Source: Protopterus annectens
Lineage: Eukaryota; Chordata; Ceratodontiformes; Protopteridae
Direction: 5' to 3'
DNA: 64,000 bases
Assembly: GCF_019279795.1 (NCBI RefSeq)
Contig: NC_056735.1
Location: forward strand, 1,942,630,381 to 1,942,694,380
Positions within the stretch are counted from its first letter, which is position 1; each line of letters opens with the position of its first letter. A program made the position numbers and the translations under genes. The notes beneath the pieces were generated by a model that worked only from the letters and a program-made list of their open reading frames with translations, had not been told where the DNA came from and did not search any database. Below are positions 34,366 to 45,702 of this stretch, one piece after another.

Positions 34366-35924
34366 CCATATTGTGAGGGGGAGGGAGGACCCCCCCCTCA
34401 CTTTTACAGCTGCAAGAAGATCTGTCTCTTGGCATACCAGAAAAATTTAGTTTTTCCTTAAGGAGGACCTAAAATGCAGATTCCCATGCTGCAATGCACG
34501 CTAATGTGGATTTAAACACAAGTGCGGGCGGAAATAACTTACTAGCTTAGCCATTCCATATCGGTAAGGAGATATTTTCTTATCATATGCTGATCAGTAG
34601 AGTTTCCAAGTGCTGATCAGTAAGATGTTGTTCTCTTATCATATTTAGGTTTTTCTCTTAGTACTTGTGTTTCGGTACACATTGACACTGCAGAAGTAAC
34701 CTAACTTGCTTTAGCTTAGCTGTTCTTTCTTATCATATCCAGTGTTCGTCGTGCTTCCTTTTGCTGTGTGTGTGCTCATGTTTTCTTTCTTCCTGCTGCC
34801 AGAGTCGAGTGTGTGTGGGTCCATGTTCTCTTTATCGCTTGTCATTTGCATTATATATGACAGAGGATAGTGAAGTGTGTATACAGGGTACATCTAATGC
34901 CGAATCAGTATGTCCATTGGTTAAGACGACAATGACATTAAAACTTCTGTACCAGTTATGCAAGTGACTTTGTCTTTTGCATCTGACGTTGCTTTGGGGA
35001 TCTTAATAAAACATTTTCATGAACCAATGCAGAGTTGATATTCTGGGTTTCTAAACCATTGCACATATTTTGAAGTTTGCACCTATAAGAAGAAAGACTG
35101 GACAAAAACTATTTAGGGTCATTTAGCCACATATTTTTACCCTGCAAAATCCACTTCAGGGCAAATTTCTGAAAATTCCATAATAGCTGTCCCATTTTGT
35201 AAGCATTTTTAGTACAAATAGATGGGACATTTGCAGTTTCATTGACTTAAAACTAAGTAAAATTTCACCATGGTCATGCAATCTTTAAAGCTGAAAGTTC
35301 AAACCTTTTTACAAGCAGTACCTGATCTGCACATGCCAAAATTACTTCAGGGGTTGCTGTGTGTTCATGCCTTTCTTTGTATCAGTTACACTTGACAAGT
35401 ACCCCTCACTTATCTGGTACTGTTTCAGGGAAAGCTTGCAGGCATCCTACTAGTTCAGCCCCCTTTTTAGCTGTGCTAACTGAGCATGTGCAAGAAGTGC
35501 ATGCTGATTCCAAAAGCCCAAATGGTCAGGCATCCAGAGTGAGCCAAGCAAGCAACAAATACACAATGACACTTTAAAATTGTGTGGCAAGCCTTTAAGA
35601 ATGAACAGGAGGGAGTAGAATGCAGAATGGCTGGCTTATTGAGAAGTGCATAGATAGCATGACCTGCCTATGTTTCATTTCAAAGTTAATAAATCTGATC
35701 ATCGGAACTTGCTGCAGCAGCAGTGTGTGCAAGTCCTACACTGTCTGATCTGGGTGCAATTGCTGCTTCTGCTAATAATTTTTCTGTTCGAGAATAAACA
35801 TCATCCCCAGAATCACTTCAAGGATTTAACAATGTAGCTCTCCTCCTCAGCTGACTTCTGCAATGCTGTCAGAGTCAAGGGTGTGTGTGTGTCCATGTTC
35901 TCTCTCTTGTTGCTGCCAGTCAAA
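34366..35924. other. Unassigned block with repeated 47-bp-type motif at both ends
   Basis: No recognised protein. A motif TGTGTGTGnnnCATGTTnTCT followed by TGCTGCCAGAGTCnAG occurs in two or more copies at 34765-34850 and again at 35855-35935, about 1.1 kb apart. The interior holds frames without known domains. It may be an unrecognised mobile element with related ends. Confidence 0.35.
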
Positions 35925-35925
35925 G

Positions 35926-35993
<68 letters not shown>

Positions 35994-36025
35994 TGTGTGT
36001 GTAAAATGCCCCAGTTAGGTATACC
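35925..36025 (-). mobile_element. SINE tail remnant: (AC)n plus AACTGGGGCATT
   Basis: About 75 bases of (GT)n on the plus strand. Read on the minus strand, CTAACTGGGGCATTTTAC leads into (AC)n, as in the SINE at 24044-24215. The tRNA head is missing. Confidence 0.5.
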
Positions 36026-36049
36026 TCTTCATTAGTTACAGATCTCTTT

Positions 36050-36385
36050 AATGTGGAATTATTTATATGACTCACCTCTGCAAAGATTTTGCATATTTAC
36101 TTATAAAAGTGCTACAGTGGCTACTCATGTTAGTTAGTACCAGGTCCAGGATATTCTCAACTCTCATAGGGGTGTTGACCAGCTGATCCAATGCATTGGC
36201 ATAGATGAAGTTGAGAAATCTCTGGGTGTTCATGTTTGGGCTAGAACAGGTATTCCACTCTATGGTTGGTTAGGTAACGTCACCCAGGACAGGGTCGAGG
36301 GTTGAATCTTGATGGATTCATGTAAGTTCAGATAGGTGAAGTGGGCATCCTGAGTCATGGGTGGGGATCTGTAGCTAGCTATGAT
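36050..36385 (-). mobile_element. CR1, downstream part of endonuclease (split by L2-like LINE)
   Basis: Minus-strand translation reads SYRSPPMTQDAHFTYLNLH, IKIQPSTL, a degraded LGD-N-P block, FLNFIYANALDQL and ENILDLVLTN. It aligns block by block with CYKSPTMPQDSHYTFLNIL … FINSNALDQL … SNILDLVITN of the copy at 6.6 kb. The preceding endonuclease sequence lies at 40476-40700, beyond the L2-like insertion. Confidence 0.75.
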
Positions 36386-37031
36386 TTATTTGTTTCCAGT
36401 TTATTTATTTCCAGTTTGATGACCGAGGAGGTCTACTGGGCTCAAGGTACCCTTTTCATTGGAGGCCTAGGCAGAAAAGCTCCATAATACACAGTAAAAA
36501 AAGCAAAAAGTAATATTACATAGTAAAACTTAGTACAGTATAATCATAAAATAGAGGAACATACATTACATACATACATACTTGATTAGAGACAAGTTGT
36601 AAAGAGGATTAGATCATGTGTGCAAGGTTATAAAATAACAATTGTAAATCATCTGAACATAGTTATAAAAACTAACATTTGTAAATACAGTTTTCCATAA
36701 AAGGGATGAATAAAGGTGGAAAGTACATTATTTGAAATGTATAGATTTAGGATATTAATGTATAGAGAGAGGTAGTTAAGAAATAGAAAAAGTGGAGTGC
36801 ATACATTTCAGTTTAGGATACAAAATGTTGATGTTCTTTGTTAAATAGCATCAAAATTTATGAGTTAGCAGTAGAAAGAATCTTTCTCAGATGGGGGAAA
36901 GAGAAGACAGATAGTAAATTATTTACAATATATACATTCAAGAAATAGTTGTTAAATTATGTTATATTCAGAGTGAAGCTACTGTTTTGGGTAATCAGTA
37001 TGGAGTAGATTAACTTGGAGTCATTAGCAAG

Positions 37032-39960
37032 TTAGGTGGGTTGAGTGCAACTGCATTTCCAATTTTGGGCACGGTGGGAGTAGAGCTGGGTTTTAAAGTG
37101 TTCAAAGTTATCAACAATTCTTACAGTAGGAGGGAGAGAATTCCACTTTTTTGCTAGGGAAAAGGATAGGAGAAGCTGACTAGTGGGATGGTTTGGTTTG
37201 TGTACAGAAATTAGATTTTGGTGGGCAGATCTTAGAGTTCTATGAGGGGTGTATGGTGGTAAGATGTTTGTTAGAGCTAGGCATGTAGATGGTTTTAAAA
37301 TTAGTTTGTGGGCTGGAGAGAATTGGAGGTAGTTAAGGTAGTTGTGAAGTTCTAGCCAATTTAGCAGTTGGAGAAATGTACAGTGGTGGGAGGAGTATTT
37401 GGATTTAGTGGCAAATTTTAATATTTTGTTGTAACAGATTTCCAGTTTGGAAGAGATAGAGAAAGATAGGTTAGTTAGAAGGGGAGCACCGTACAATAGT
37501 GATGGTAGTAAGTAGGTAGTGGTGAGTGTTTGTCTTGTAGAATGAGAGAGAAAGTGGGAGTTTCTGTACAGCATGCCACGTTGCTGATGTGTTTTCTTAA
37601 TATTTAGCTGAATATGTATTGAATTTTAGGTGTTCATCAATAGTAACCCCAAGAAGTTTAGCAGAAGGAACAACTTCTATAATGGAGTTGGCATGGCTGA
37701 TAATATTGAAAGAGTGTTTGTTGAGAGGGAGGGAGTTTGAGGAAGAGAAAAGTCGAATTTTCGATTTGTTGGCATTTAGAGAGAGGTGGTTTTGAAGCAT
37801 CCAGATCTCAGTAGTTGAGAAGGCGATTTGAGTTTTTGTTTGGAGCTCTGGGAGGTTAGAAGTGGAGCAGACTAAAGTTGAGTCATCTGCATATTGCACT
37901 ATCTTAATGTTTGGAATGGCTGCATGGAAATCATTAATGAATATATTAAAGAGCATTGGACCAAGTATGGATCCTTGGGGTACCCCAGCCGGGGTGGGAA
38001 GGAAGGCTGAGGTGCCAGTTTGTCATTTCACTGCATGAGCTCTTTCAGAGAGGTAGCTATTGAACCAGGTTAGGGTATTTTGAGAGAGATTAAGGTTAAA
38101 AAGGTGGTTCAGGAGGTGGGAATGGGAGACAGTGTCAAATGCCTTGGAGAGATCAAGAAGGACTGTGGATAGAATTTCTCCAGAGTCACGGGCGTGGTTT
38201 ACTATGTCTAGGTAAGAAAGAAGAACAGTTATTGTACTATGGCCAGGATGGAAACCATGTTGTGTAGGAGTGAACAGTTGATTACTGGTAAGGAAAAGCA
38301 TGAGCTGGAGGTGGATGCATTTTTCAAGAATTTTTGAGATTGGGGAGAGAATGGCTATAGGCCGGAAGTTTGAGATGTTATTATTTTTGCCACCTTTGTG
38401 GAGGGGTAGGATAAAGACAGCATGCCACGGTTTGGGGACATAAGATTTCTGTATGGATCTATTAATGAAAATGCTAATAGGGATCATGATACCATCAGCT
38501 GCAAGTTTTAGGAATATTGAGGGGATATTGTCAGGGGCAATAGAGCATGGCTTAAGTTTGGAGAGAAGCTTTTTTATGTATGAGGTGGATATGGGTTTGA
38601 GTTGAAATATGGGAGGATTGCTAGGGATGGAAGGTTGGATAGAGGATTGGGAAGAGGGTTTGAGTTGAGGGGAGGGGTTGTGATTGGGAAGGTCTTGGTG
38701 AGTTATGCTATAGAGTTGGTAAAGAAGGAGTTGAATAGAGTGGCTGTTTCTGGGTCAGTTTTGCTGATGTCAGGGCAAGGATTGTGATTGTGCTCGGCAG
38801 TGGCACAGGAAAATAATTTTCTTGGGTGGCGAAAGCCAGGGTACCTTTGGCTAGGCTTATGTTGCCCCTAGTGTCAATAGCCTAGTACCTACCTATGAAC
38901 CTATGGTACCTGGGATCAGAAGAGAATTGATAGAGTTCCAGAATTGTTTAGGGTTTTTGGAATGATTAGCTCGGAGTTTACTATAGTAGGATGTTTTTAT
39001 TTTTTATAATGTGTTTTTGTCTAGGTTGTGAAGTTGCTTATATTTAAGAAGGGTGTCAGGGTGTTTATTGTGCTGGTAAAGTTTCCATGTCTTGTCTCTT
39101 TGTTGCATAAGCATTTTAGTATCTTTAGTTAGCCACAGGGTGGAGTTGGGTTTTATACATTTTGTTCTTGGTGGGGCTTGGGAGTTCAGGGTTTTTAAGA
39201 AGGTTGAGTTAAAGAAGTCTATGGCATTATCTAGAGGAAGAGTTTTTAGACTGTCCCAGTTTGTTAGTTTGAGGGAATTGGAAAAAGTTGTAGAATTAAA
39301 GTTTGTGAGGTTACGAGTCTGGATGTATTGGTGTAGGTGAGGGTTGGAGGAGGTTGCTCTATTAATGAAGGCTGGCAAGTGGTCACTCATGAAGTCTGGT
39401 AGGATGCCTGTGTGTGAGATTTTATTTGGGTGGGAGACTAGTATCCAGTCAAGAGTGGAGCCTGGGAGATTGTTTTTATTGGGTCTGGTAATGTCATTTG
39501 TAAGTTGTGTGAAATTGAATAGATTGAAAGATATGGAGAGTTTATTGGAATTAATTTTATTCCAGTCAATGTTCACATCCCCTAATATGTATGTCTCAAG
39601 TGTAATATTAGTTGTGGCCCATAGAAGAATATCTTCAAGTGTACTGATATTGTTTCCAGGGGGGGTATAGAGGGCTGTAATACAAATGCTTTATGGTCAT
39701 TCATTTTGAGTATTCCTATGACTAGTTCAGCGTTATTGAACTGAGGAATGGGTTTTGGTAGGGGTGATGGAGAGTAGACTAGAGTAAATTAAGCCTACTC
39801 CTCCTTTCTTATTTTGGCGGTCATATCTGAGTGCTTGAAGCCTGGGAGGTAGGATTTCAAAGTCAGTAATGTGGGGTTTTAGCCATGTCTCAGAGAGTGC
39901 TGCTATGACTGGTAGGGTATATTTTACCCAAGCCTGGAAGTGGGATATTTTGTTTTTCAC
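37032..39960 (-). pseudogene. L2-like ORF2 (endonuclease + RT), few lesions
   Basis: Endonuclease: AALSETWLKPHITDFEILPP (about 39890), KKGGVGLIYSS, ILGDVNIDWNK (about 39575), STLDWILVS and MSDHLPAF (about 39385); the Asp/Asn and SDH catalytic blocks are kept. RT: FILPLHKGGKNNNISNFRPI (about 38400), LLDLSKAFDTVSHSHLL (about 38150), VPQGSILGPMLFNIF (about 37970) and QYADDSTLV (about 37890) with an intact Asp pair. The C-terminal frame is 37574-37032. Visible breaks are near 39735, 39003 and 38020, a frame change near 37590 and the later insertion at 38.83 kb. Compared with other elements here it is young. Confidence 0.85.
38828..38912 (+). mobile_element. CR1-A 3'-end fragment inside the L2-like LINE
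   Basis: GGGTGGCGAAAGCCAGGG, GGCTAGGCTTATGTTGCC, ATAGCCTAGTACC and CTATGAACCTATG match the 3' UTR and octamers of the CR1 at 17.8 kb in opposite orientation. It is a heavily 5'-truncated insertion and a third nesting level at this locus. Confidence 0.75.
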
Positions 39961-40048
39961 ACTCTGGGTGTTAATGGTAAGCAGTTTGAGATATTTATGG
40001 TTGGTAATATTGTTTGTGATTGGGGGGAGTGAGATTGCTGCTATTCTT

Positions 40049-40118
40049 AGGTCCGGGGTTGGGGTGTATGTCTCCTGCTAAGCAAAGGCTGGCAAATGAG
40101 AATGTTTGCAGGAGCATG
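40049..40118 (-). other. 2A-like ribosome-skipping motif
   Basis: Minus-strand codons give FASLCLAGDIHPNPGPK; the core GDIHPNPGP lies at 40049-40075. The family consensus is D-x-x-x-NPGP, where translation skips the Gly-Pro bond. Such motifs are known near the N-terminus of some CR1/L2-type non-LTR retrotransposon proteins. All consensus residues are present here; activity is inferred. Confidence 0.8.
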
Positions 40119-40475
40119 GATTTGCTCCTTGAGTTTTGTGGGGAAAGCAATATTGCTTTAGGTATGTGCTGTTTCATTGAGGATGGTATAATCTTTGGTT
40201 TGTAGTAGTGGAGTGGGTTTGGTTGAATTAGAGAGGAGGATATGGTGTGAAAGTGAGATGTGATAGGGTGTGGATGGGAGTTGGGAGTGGTGGTGGGGGA
40301 TAGGAAAGAGGGGGGAGTTCGCAAGAGGAATAAGAGGTTGAATGGAATCGAAGAATTAGAAGACGTAAGCTGATAGATTGGATGAGAGGGGTTATTGAAA
40401 GTGGGGAAGGCATGGCTAATTGGTGTGATGTTGGTATGAGGAGGTAGTAGGATGTCAGAGGGTGTGTGAGAGAGT

Positions 40476-41815
40476 AACAGTTAACTGCACTTGGAGTGTC
40501 TCCTCTGCGTCATACTGTTTGAACTACCTGGAGGTGTGTATGTCTTTGATAGATATTGAAACTCCACCTCCTTTGGCTTTGTAGCCCTCCATTTGGGGTC
40601 AGAAAGTATGGTAGGATGAGTAACCTGGTAAGGCTGTGGTGATCTCCACAGCTTTGAACCAGGTTTCAGTGACTGCACAAATGTCAGCATCCTCCAGGGT
40701 GAGGAATGCTTGCAATGAGTGCAGTTTCATGCTAAGACTCTTAGCATTTAGCAGCATGACCTTTAAATTTCATTTAGAGGAATTTTTCACATTGGTAGTT
40801 TTGTGCTCATGACTTTGCCTAAAAAGGCATTATGAGGAGGCAAGAGCCTTTGCCAGAAGCCTGAAACCCAGGTGAAAGAGATGTAGGCTTTCTCTGGCAA
40901 AGCATTGTGGTCTGTCAATCATATCCTCCCAGGCTGTCAGTTACTGGATCCCCTTGGAATGATATCAGAAACTAAGCCAATTGTTAAAGTCAATCATTTT
41001 CTGTTTGTATTGAGGCATCATTCTGGGTGATGGTAAGATGCTGCTTAAAGTTAGGGACATACCTGCCTGGGACACATATTCAGCGAGCTCAATCATGTCT
41101 CTCTTCATATAGTCCAGAGAGGTATGTCTCAAGTCATTTACACCTACATGACTATGACAAAGTCATAACAGTACCTGTAGTTAACAGACTTGAGTGCGTG
41201 CGTGATATGGTGGATTCTAGCACCTGACAAGCAACTTACTGTGACTTTCTCCTTGTGTAGTCTGGTGAGGGGGCACATCTGTGTGTCTCAAGATAGTTTC
41301 TCCTATGACTAGTATGTTGGGTTTGTGGTTGGGCCTTAGAGGCTGTGAGACACAGGCATGTGTACTATGTGTGGTGCTTGGTGCTGTGGGTTGGGATGTA
41401 CTTGTGTGTTTTTGCTTCTGCGGTCTCTTTTGTTTAGGTATGTTTTTGTTCAAAACCTCCTCATATGTAGGAGTGTGTTGTATTGGAGTGGGTCATGGTA
41501 GAGGTATGGTGTTTGTAGTGCTTGCACAGACAACCTTCTCAGTGCCAGATGTACTGGCTTGTGACTGAGACAGCAAGCATTCTAGATTCTTAATGCAATT
41601 GCATCTCTCACATATTGTGCTCCTAGGAGGTAGTAGTAGACAGTTGTCCATATACATGAGGCAGTTGTTACACTATCTCAGAATGCCCATATCAACCAGA
41701 CTAGCAGGAGAAACTTTAGGAAATTGTCTGTCCATACTGTCAGAATCTGTGGAAGAGAGGTCAGGGATAATACAGTGGGTACTATCTGAGGAGAGCACCT
41801 ATATGTGTGAGTAGG
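40476..41815 (-). pseudogene. CR1 ORF1 (esterase-like) to endonuclease start
   Basis: Minus strand. A Cys cluster (CNNC … CERCNC, about 41590-41670) fits the zinc-finger-like N-terminal part. It is followed by an SGNH/GDSL-esterase-like domain in broken frames: NILVIGETILRHT (about 41300; the usual GDS nucleophile block reads GET), VNDLRHTSLDYMKRDM (about 41130; the ND block) and LHLFHLGFRLLAKAL (about 40870; the D-x-HL block reads ESLHL). ORF2 then starts: LLNAKSLSMKLHSLQAFL, DICAVTETWFK and GGGVSIYIKDIH (about 40560). CR1 ORF1 esterases are an established family feature. At 40476 the CR1 is cut by the L2-like LINE and resumes at 36385. Confidence 0.75.
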
Positions 41816-43019
41816 GCTGGATAAAATCAATACAGTAGCTGCAAGGGAGGCCCTCACTTACACAGGAGTGCTGATAAGGGAAAAATCCAGCTGCAACACC
41901 TTGCAAAGGGTTAAAACTGTGCAGCAGTAGTGTGGGACCCACAAACAAGCACAAAATTGTGTAAACACATGGTTTAAATACCACAAAAATAAAAGTAATA
42001 TAGAAACACTGGAATTGACCAGTCAGTCACTGTCCCCAAGCTCTTAGCTAAACACCCTATGCTAGACCAGTTCCAACCACTCCCACTAAGTGCAGACAGG
42101 CACCAGGCAACACAGGATGGCATAGCAGAAAACACAGGAATCACACAAGCAGATCTGGATACAGCAAAACCTGTAACCAGACTATGCTAAAGATATTTAA
42201 ACTCTGTTTAGATCAATTTAACACAGGAGAACAGATATACACTTAAATATAAAGTAGCAAACAAAAGAGCAAATTGATTTAAACAAATTAACCAATTAGC
42301 CAATAAAAAAGCTCAAAACTGTGCCCTGTTCCAGCAAACATCAATCAGATGAATTCTAACTGCACAGTCCTGCCACTAGGTTGCAAGGAAACCTTCTCCA
42401 ACAAAAGATGGCATGGATTAGTGCTCAAGTTGTGCAGAGCTATATTCAGCAGGTCTGAATGTAGTCTATGCTACAGCAAGCAAGGTGCACCAATTTCAGA
42501 AAGAAACACTTAAGCAGGCACAATAAGCATTCAACCAGCAGTTCCCAGGTCAGAAAGGCAGAATCTACCCTCTCCTCCCACAAGAGTGTAGACCACAAAC
42601 ATTCTTAATGCAAAATAACAGGCCTGAAGCCCAAGTGCTTAAACCAGAACTAACACAGTTTTAGAATAACAGACACACTAAGCCTTCAACCAGCAATTCT
42701 CAACTTAGAAGGATGTATGCTATCTCTTCTGCCACAAGGATGTAGACCACAAACCTTCCTGATGTAAAACCACTTGTATGAATTCCAATGCTTAAACCAA
42801 AAGGCTTAGAATAACAGTCACAATTTAATCAGGCTACTAACAAGCAGAAATAAATGCAGCAGAATAAATGCAGTTGAATACTTTTAAGAACAAGCAGCAA
42901 AATAAAGTAATAAAGTAGGAAGAAACACAAATACAGTAAAAGCAGATGAATAAAGTGCATTTTTTAGGTTAAGTAGAAAGGGAAGAAACAAGATAATTCA
43001 AGGTTGAGAAACTAAGGGG
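41816..43019. other. Unassigned 1.2-kb block with a 155-bp-spaced direct repeat
   Basis: No coding sequence. TTCAACCAGCAnTTCnCA begins at about 42531 and again at about 42686. Both copies continue with a CACAAG-ATGTAGACCACAAAC-like stretch and end near a TGCTTAAACCA motif. The rest (A-rich, with GAATAAATGCAG repeated) is unknown. It separates two CR1 pieces and may be an unrecognised insertion such as a solo LTR. Confidence 0.4.
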
Positions 43020-43840
43020 TGGGCCTTCTCAAATGATCTCTTTTCAAGCTTGGTGAATGTGGCACCATTAACCAACAGTTAAGCACATTGTTGTGTGCTG
43101 CCTTTGAGATTTCTGACATAGCTGTAGAAGGTATGGGTATCTTTTACATGGGAACATATCTTAACCTCAAAGTTGGCTTTGCTTGACCTAATTAGCCTTC
43201 TTAGTTGCTTATTTACTTTGATGATAGAGTGTCTATCTTACGTGAATTACCCTTCTTGATTTTCGCCATATTTTTATTCCTTTTGTTGTATAGTTTGTTT
43301 AATTTGGGGTGCCACCTGGGGGATTGTTTCTGGGGCTATTGCTGGGCTTCTAGTAGGTACAGCAGCCTCTATGCAGTCATTGATATGGTTGTAGAGAGTT
43401 TCTGAGAGCAATTCAGCATAGACTGCTGTGTTGTCTGGGTTTGGAGGGGCATTGAGTTTTTTTCAAACCATCACTTAATAAAAAGTAAGTTCTTAACTGT
43501 ACTGGTTTTAATGGGAATATTGAGATGGTTTTAACTATGAAGGAGACAGATTTATGGTCAGACCTTAGCAGGGAAGATGAGATGTTGTTGGGGATGGTCA
43601 GCATTTTCCCATATTTACAAGTGTGAGGGAATTTACATTTATATGGATATGATTAATCCTTGTTAATGTCAGGGCCTATGTTAGGAGTTTTAGCTTTAAC
43701 CACAATTCATATGTCTTTATATCACTAAGTTAATTCATTTTTGAGAAATTTTCTTCAGTTAAAAATGAATCATATTTCTGATTTTCTGGGGTGTAGAATT
43801 CCAGGATGTTGGCCCAGTTTTTTTTGAAAATGCTTTCTCC
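43020..43840 (-). pseudogene. CR1 fragment: endonuclease end to linker
   Basis: Minus strand: NMGKMLTIPNNISSSLLRSD then HKSV (about 43600, the SDH block; two frames), LKKTQCPSKP (about 43440), and a linker rich in Lys/Arg, to a LLVNGATFTKLE-like block (about 43050) equivalent to SIVNGATCTEPED at 56.9 kb. It stops at the unknown block to its left. It is not contiguous in order with the pieces on either side, so it is a separate CR1 copy. Confidence 0.65.
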
Positions 43841-43889
43841 CTTCTATATTCTGGTGCTGTTTGTATTGTGGATACACTGGAGGTCCATC

Positions 43890-45702
43890 AAGGTCATTTA
43901 AACCTAACCATGCATCACAAATCTATGACAAGTTTATTTTTTATTTATTTATTTTACATTTGTTTTGGTAGCCTTGTAAGTGTAAGCAGGGTGCTTGGGA
44001 GATGAAGCATGTGAACGCAGAGGACGTGGGAGATGAACCATTTACTGGCTTCCTGTGTTCATTAGAGACACAGGTGCAAAGACAGGGATGGATTTCCTGT
44101 TCTCCATTCAATTGCCCAAGTTATACTTGAATTGCGTTAGGGAAGAAGCCCAAGTTATACTTGAATTGCGTTAGGGAAGAACTCTGCTTCATATGGATGA
44201 GAAGCCTATTTCAGAGAAAGTGTAGAGTCTGGGATACATGTCAGTCTCTCTAGTAGGTCACAGACAAGGTTTAAGTCTTCAGAATTGGTATTTCTGGTGC
44301 TGTTTGTTTTGCAGATATGCAGGAGGTCCCTCAGGGTGGGGACTGACAATGCCTTATATGCCAGATATACATCTCTACTCAACAGCTGCAGAAGACAGAA
44401 TGCAGGGCCAGGGCTTTGAGGTGATGTCATAGAACATGTTACTTATGTCCTATTGAGGATCCTCAGTTGAAATGTGGATTGTGGGATGTGCCTGGTTAGG
44501 TTCACACCAAGGGAGGTATTGTACTTAATGACAGATTTTATCAGTGCCAAATACAGTGGAACAATGATCGCCTTAGACCTAGATGTCATACCTTTGTTTA
44601 TAAGTTGCACAACATAGAATGATTTCCTCACTACCATAGACATGTAACAATCAAGGGCTAGATTATTATCTGCATGTGTCCCCCAAGTCCCTGATTACTG
44701 AGTTGACTCTTAGAGATGTGTTGTCAATAAGATTGTTATCAGGGGTGGCTATCTACCTGAAGAATACTATTATGCACTTCTTGGCATTTATGTTTAGTCC
44801 ATGGCTTTGACACCAGTTATTTGTCTGTGTCAGCCCTTTCTGGATACAATTAGTGTCAGCTTGGATTCTATGACTGTTCCAGATTTGCAATTGTCTGCAT
44901 ATTTGTTCAAGCCAAAGGCCCTTGAGCTGGCCTTGACTTCAGAGTAGTAGATGCTAAATAGAAGCAGTCACAGCATCAATCCCTGAGGGATTCCACTAGT
45001 GACTGTGGACTCTCCATTTCTAACTTCCTGAGTGCTGCGTGTTTGCCAACTGGCTATCCACTGGGTGAAATAAGAGTTTATAGCAAAAGTCCTGAGTTTG
45101 TTAGTAATGTTTGAGTGGTGTAATGTGTCAAATGCCTTGGGCAGGTCAAGATCGGCAGTGTGAGCCATTTTGCCCTCATCCATTGATTTCTTGACATTCT
45201 CAAACAAGTCCACCATGTTGATTAGGCATGACTTGTTCTTGACAAAACCAAACTGCGATGTGTCCAGTCTATGGAAGTTTCCAATGTCACTATTGATCAT
45301 TTCCATGATATTTTTCCATGGCTTTGCATGTGAGCCTAGTGAGACTTATGTGTCTGTTCTTTACAGGGTCTGTAGATGGTCTGCTTTTGTGCAGAAGGAT
45401 GATAGTTGCTGTTCTACATTCATGAGGTATGAAACCTGTTTGGATGCTATAGTTAAATAGGAATTCCAGAGGTTCTGACAGATCATGCTTCATAAAATTT
45501 CAAGGCAGCTTGGGATATTGTTGGAGCCCATCAATGCAGTGTTCCTGGTCTTAGAAAGAGAGAACTGAGTACTTATTCTCTAGTAATAGTTGGGGGAGTT
45601 ATATTTGATGGTATTTCCTGAGGGGATGCAGAGGGGTGGGGATGGGGGTCAGAGGGTAGAGGTGAGTTTGCCTGGCAGAAGGTTTGATAAATTGTCTGGC
45701 TC
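43890..45702 (-). mobile_element. CR1-B copy, RT to 3' end (split by R4-like LINE)
   Basis: Minus strand: HKSRPSTDPVKNRHISLT (about 45380), a QFGFVKNKSCLINMVDLFEN frame (about 45225), ADLDLPKAFDTLHHSNI (about 45140), TSGIPQGLML (about 44990), VRKSFYVVQLINKGMTSR (about 44600) and a decayed C-terminus to about 44200. The 3' UTR reaches about 43890 and contains a T-rich interruption at 43931-43965. At 45702 it is cut after TCTGGCTC and continues at 49181. Confidence 0.75.

Larger units (their letters stand above)
36386..40475 (-). mobile_element. L2-like LINE, nearly complete, inserted in a CR1
   Basis: About 4.1 kb on the minus strand. Its 3' end is TTTATTTGTTTCC plus the family tail (36386-36490), shared with copies at 500, 12.2 and 53.7 kb and with the tail of the SINE at 27.1 kb. 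Going 5': C-terminal domain, RT, linker, endonuclease, and a short N-terminal region with a 2A-like motif (40049-40075). CR1 endonuclease sequence flanks both sides in register, showing the insertion. A roughly 85-bp CR1 3'-end fragment (38828-38912) inserted later. Confidence 0.85.
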
